A stretch of DNA of 64,000 nucleotides from contig NC_020504.1 in the NCBI RefSeq assembly GCF_000349325.1, positions 8,102,326 to 8,166,325 on the forward strand, in the 5' to 3' direction. Below, in pieces: positions 61,572 through 64,000 of this stretch. The notes under the pieces were generated by a model, which was not told where the DNA came from, did no database searches, and was given only the letters and a program-made list of their open reading frames with translations. This stretch comes from Streptomyces davaonensis JCM 4913. Its GTDB lineage: Bacteria; Actinomycetota; Actinomycetes; Streptomycetales; Streptomycetaceae. Made by a program: the position numbers and the translations under genes. Every line of letters starts with the position of its first letter. The stretch's first letter is position 1.

Positions 61572-61623
61572 CTCACCCGTCACGGGTGAGCGTGGGGCGA
61601 AGATCACAACCCCATGACGTCAT
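61572..61623. promoter_or_regulatory. Dyads in the divergent gap before the repeat-protein and acyltransferase genes
   Basis: CTCACCCG-TCA-CGGGTGAG (61572-61590, 8-bp arms) and a perfect 10-bp palindrome ATGACGTCAT (61614-61623). A -10-like TACCGT (61642-61647) lies 7 bp before the acyltransferase GTG. These are likely promoter/operator elements for both genes. Confidence 0.5.
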
Positions 61624-61654
61624 CAGGGCGCCGCACCCTCAGTACCGTGACCCC

Positions 61655-62419
61655 GTGCCGAAGAGCAAGAACACGTTCTCATCCTGGCGTCACCGAGTGG
61701 CGCAGCGCGCCGTCCACGCGGGTTGGGCCTGGGTCCAGCGCACCGGTTCGGTGACCGCCGAGCGCCCCGGCCGCTTCCACTTCGGCTCGATCGGCGAGGC
61801 CACCCGCCTGGCCTTCCCGCTCGGCACGGTCTTCGGCGAGCCCTGGATCCACCTGGGCTCCCACTGCATCGTCGGCGAGCAGGTCACCTTGACCGCGGGC
61901 CTGATGCCCGACCTCGACCTCGGCCCCGACCCCATCCTGAGCATCGGCGACGGCGTCGTCCTCGGCCGCGGCAGCCACGTCATCGCCGACACCACGGTCA
62001 CCATCGGCAGCGACTGCTACTTCGGCCCGTACGTCTACATCACGTCCACGAACCACTCCTACGACGATCCGCACGAGCCCATCGGCAAGCAGTGGCCGCG
62101 GATGGAGCCGGTGTCGATCGGCCCGGGGTGCTGGATCGGCACCGGCGCGGTGATCCTGCCGGGCGCGCGGATCGGCCGGAACGTGGTCGTCGCGGCCGGT
62201 GCGGTGGTCCGGGGCGTGGTGCCGGACCACGCCGTCGTGGCGGGCGCGCCCGCCCGGGTCGTACGGCGCTGGACGCCGGCCGAGGGCTGGCAGCCGCCGC
62301 TCAGGACGCCGGCGCCGGTGCCGATACCGGACGGGGTGACGCCGGAGCAGCTCGCGGCACTGGCGGAACTGGACGAGGAGTCGGCGGCGCGGCTGGCGCA
62401 ACTGGATGCCGAGGCCTGA
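61655..62419 (+). CDS. Hexapeptide-repeat acyltransferase (LbH, maltose/galactoside O-acetyltransferase-like)
   Basis: 254 residues from GTG 61655. The LbH core spans about 95-205: LSIGDGVVLGRGSHVIADTTVTIGSDCYFGPYVYITSTNHSYDDP with the catalytic-type His in TNHSYDDP, then VSIGPGCWIGTGAVILPGARIGRNVVVAAGAVVRG. The C-terminal tail is helical (LAALAELDEESAARLAQL). Similar to sugar O-acetyltransferases of the NodL/LacA type; the acceptor is unknown. Confidence 0.88.
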   Translation: MPKSKNTFSSWRHRVAQRAVHAGWAWVQRTGSVTAERPGRFHFGSIGEATRLAFPLGTVFGEPWIHLGSHCIVGEQVTLTAGLMPDLDLGPDPILSIGDGVVLGRGSHVIADTTVTIGSDCYFGPYVYITSTNHSYDDPHEPIGKQWPRMEPVSIGPGCWIGTGAVILPGARIGRNVVVAAGAVVRGVVPDHAVVAGAPARVVRRWTPAEGWQPPLRTPAPVPIPDGVTPEQLAALAELDEESAARLAQLDAEA

Positions 62420-62431
62420 GCCGGGGCCCGG

Positions 62432-63289
62432 TCAGCCGGTGGCCAGCAGCAAGGTCCCGGCCAGGGCCAGGCTCGCGCCCGCCGCCTGGACTCCGCGCAG
62501 GCGTTCGTTCAGGACGAGGCGTGCGGCGAGGGCCGTCACCACCGGGTAGAGCGAGGCCAGTACGGCGGCCACGGTCACCGGGCCGTGCTGGGCGGCGACG
62601 GAGTAGGTGCCGTTCGCTGCGACGTCGGCGAGGCCGACGAAGGCCAGGGCGAGCAGCGCGCCCCAGGGGAAACCGCCCTCCGGCAGGGCGACGGAACCGC
62701 GCCGCACCGAGACGAACAGGGCGGTGCCGCCCACGACGACATTGGTCAGGCGCTGCACGAAAAGGGCGAGGAAGAGGCCGGTCACCGTGGTGGACGCCTC
62801 GCTGATCAGCGCGACACACGTGCCGAACCCGAAGGCGCCGCCCAGCGTCAGCACGATGGTCCGCCGCTCCACCGAGCCGCCCCCGCGCTGCGGCCCGCCC
62901 GCGAGGACCACGCCCGTCACGGCTACCGCGATGCCCGCGACCTGGACGAGACCGGGGCGCTCACCGAGCAGCAGCCCCACGGAGACGGGGACGGCCACGC
63001 TGAGCGCGGTGAGCGGGGAGACGACGCCCATGGGTCCCCGGGCGAGCGCCTCGTAGAAGCAGAGGATCGCCATCGGGCCGATCAGACCCGCGGCCACCGC
63101 GAACCACAGCCGGGGTCCGGCCTCGCTCCAGCCGCCGGTGGCCAGGACGACGGCACCGAGGACGACGACCGCGATCGACTGTGAGGCGACCACCACGGTG
63201 AGCGCGGGGGTGCGCCGTGTCAGCAGCCCGCCGCCGAAGTCCGCCAGACCCCAGAGCACGCTGGTGGCCAGGGCGAAGAGTGCTGTCAC
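62432..63289 (-). CDS. DMT (EamA) transporter
   Basis: 285 residues from GTG 63289 (GAGGA upstream). Ten helices in two repeats: ALFALATSVLWGLADFGGGLLTRR and GGAFGFGTCVALISEASTTV. The tail has VVTALAARLVLNERLRGVQAAGASLALAG. Divergent from an XRE-cupin regulator, so probably its target. Confidence 0.9.
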   Translation of the reverse strand: MTALFALATSVLWGLADFGGGLLTRRTPALTVVVASQSIAVVVLGAVVLATGGWSEAGPRLWFAVAAGLIGPMAILCFYEALARGPMGVVSPLTALSVAVPVSVGLLLGERPGLVQVAGIAVAVTGVVLAGGPQRGGGSVERRTIVLTLGGAFGFGTCVALISEASTTVTGLFLALFVQRLTNVVVGGTALFVSVRRGSVALPEGGFPWGALLALAFVGLADVAANGTYSVAAQHGPVTVAAVLASLYPVVTALAARLVLNERLRGVQAAGASLALAGTLLLATG

Positions 63290-63313
63290 GGACGTCCTCG
63301 CAGTACAGTTCGG

Positions 63314-63375
63314 TGCACGATCATGTGCATCACACCGTAGTGCAGATTGTTGAACCCTTGCATCCAGAATATTGG
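63314..63375. promoter_or_regulatory. Promoter and operator of the XRE-cupin / DMT pair
   Basis: TTGTTG (63347-63352), 17-bp spacer, TATTGG (63370-63375) give a promoter for the XRE gene (start 63396). The inverted repeat TGCAC-N6-GTGCA (63314-63329) lies closer to the DMT gene and could be an operator for it. Confidence 0.55.
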
Positions 63376-63395
63376 ACTCCGGAATGGGATGAATC

Positions 63396-63968
63396 GTGTC
63401 GGATCTTGACCTGCTGACCCAGTCCCTGGCCCGCAACGTCAAGCGCTGGCGCACCGAGCGCGGCTTCACGCTGGACACGCTCGCCGCCCGCGCCGGGGTC
63501 AGCCGCGGCATGCTCATCCAGATCGAACAGGCCCGCACCAACCCCAGCCTCGGCACGGTCGTGAAGATCGGGGACGCCCTCGGCGTCAGCATCCCGACCC
63601 TCCTCGACTACGAGCAGGGGCCGAAGGTGCGCGTGGTCCCCGCCGATCAGGTCGTGCGGATGTGGCACACCGACTCCGGCAGCTACAGCCGGCTCCTCGT
63701 CGGCACCGAGGCCCCGGGCCCGCTGGAGATGTGGAACTGGCGGCTGATGCCGGGCGAGGGCAGCGCCTCCGACCCGCACCCTGTCGGCACCGTCGAGCTG
63801 ATCCATGTCACGGCCGGTGAACTGCTGCTGACCGTCGACGGCGTGGAACACCGCGTCCCGGCGGGCGCGAGCGCCTACTTCGAGGCGAGTGCGGCGCACC
63901 GGTACGGCAACGACGGTGATGTGCCTGCCGAGTTGGTGCTGGTCGTCTCCGTGCCGCCCGTGCGCTGA
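63396..63968 (+). CDS. XRE-family regulator with cupin domain
   Basis: 190 residues from GTG 63396. N-terminal HTH_3: LARNVKRWRTERGFTLDTLAARAGVSRGMLIQIEQARTNPSLGTVVKI (about 11-58 in blocks). C-terminal cupin (about 110-185): VELIHVTAGELLLTVDGVEHRVPAGASAYFEASAAHRYGN. Regulators of this type sense small metabolites and control transport or catabolism; here the divergent DMT transporter is the apparent target. Confidence 0.93.
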   Translation: MSDLDLLTQSLARNVKRWRTERGFTLDTLAARAGVSRGMLIQIEQARTNPSLGTVVKIGDALGVSIPTLLDYEQGPKVRVVPADQVVRMWHTDSGSYSRLLVGTEAPGPLEMWNWRLMPGEGSASDPHPVGTVELIHVTAGELLLTVDGVEHRVPAGASAYFEASAAHRYGNDGDVPAELVLVVSVPPVR

Positions 63969-64000
63969 GCGCCGGTACGCGGTTGCTACCGTGCGGCCAT

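Noticed and set aside
63969..64000. Start of a further gene at the right edge
   Set aside because: Only 32 bp remain after the XRE-cupin stop; no ribosome site or coding signal can be judged.

Overview
The window is about 64 kb of chromosomal DNA from a high-GC actinomycete, almost certainly a Streptomyces. The signs are strong GC bias at third codon positions, many GTG and TTG starts, 4-bp ATGA/GTGA gene overlaps, a second tuf gene of the tuf3 type, DUF5999, and a copy of the interspersed palindrome typical of Streptomyces. It reads as ordinary chromosome with accessory patches. I see no rRNA, tRNA, CRISPR array, prophage or secondary-metabolite cluster.

Layout. 1-4.2 kb: end of the potassium-uptake operon kdpB-kdpC-kdpE-kdpD. 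4.2-10.3 kb: a xylan/xylooligosaccharide locus with a decayed GH43 xylosidase, an ABC sugar importer (binding protein and two permeases), a secreted GH10 xylanase, and a convergent LacI repressor. 10.5-19 kb: single genes (DUF5999, glutamate-cysteine-ligase-like, CPBP protease, PhzF, PadR regulator, SRPBCC, orphan Clp-N protein, EamA transporter). 19-26.3 kb: divergent regulator/target pairs (MocR with a PNPOx-like protein, LysR with EamA), interrupted by an IS701-family element and a small palindromic element that both use the target CTAG, then PPOX, isochorismatase-fold and Rieske proteins. 26.3-28 kb: a HipA-like kinase with DUF3037, and an Excalibur-like surface protein. 28-31.6 kb: two SDR genes and a peptide-type solute-binding lipoprotein. 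31.6-45.9 kb: housekeeping and regulatory genes (ung, lnt, uppP, alkD, tuf3) mixed with TetR/flavin-monooxygenase and HxlR/thiolase pairs. 46-49.7 kb: spermidine-synthase-like protein, MFS exporter, a membrane-anchored hypothetical and a thioesterase. 49.8-55.9 kb: a sigma-like/zinc-finger/ricin-lectin fusion protein, then a two-gene unit of secreted GH3 glycosidase and carboxylesterase. 56-64 kb: DedA protein, gamma-carbonic anhydrase, diacylglycerol kinase, SulP transporter, a 9-residue-repeat protein coupled to an RDD protein, a hexapeptide acyltransferase, a DMT transporter, and an XRE-cupin regulator.

How the parts work together. Many local regulators lie back-to-back with their probable target, and the gap between them often holds a clear inverted or direct repeat (MocR, TetR, HxlR, PadR, LysR, XRE-cupin). 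Several promoters predict leaderless transcripts (mocR-like, alkD, MFS). The least explained items are the sigma/anti-sigma/lectin fusion (49998-51644), the 12-unit nonapeptide-repeat protein with its coupled RDD gene (60454-61538), the HipA-like/DUF3037 pair (26346-27514), and the stacked insertions at a shared CTAG stop-codon site (21069-22646). All assignments come from reading the sequence; no database search was possible.
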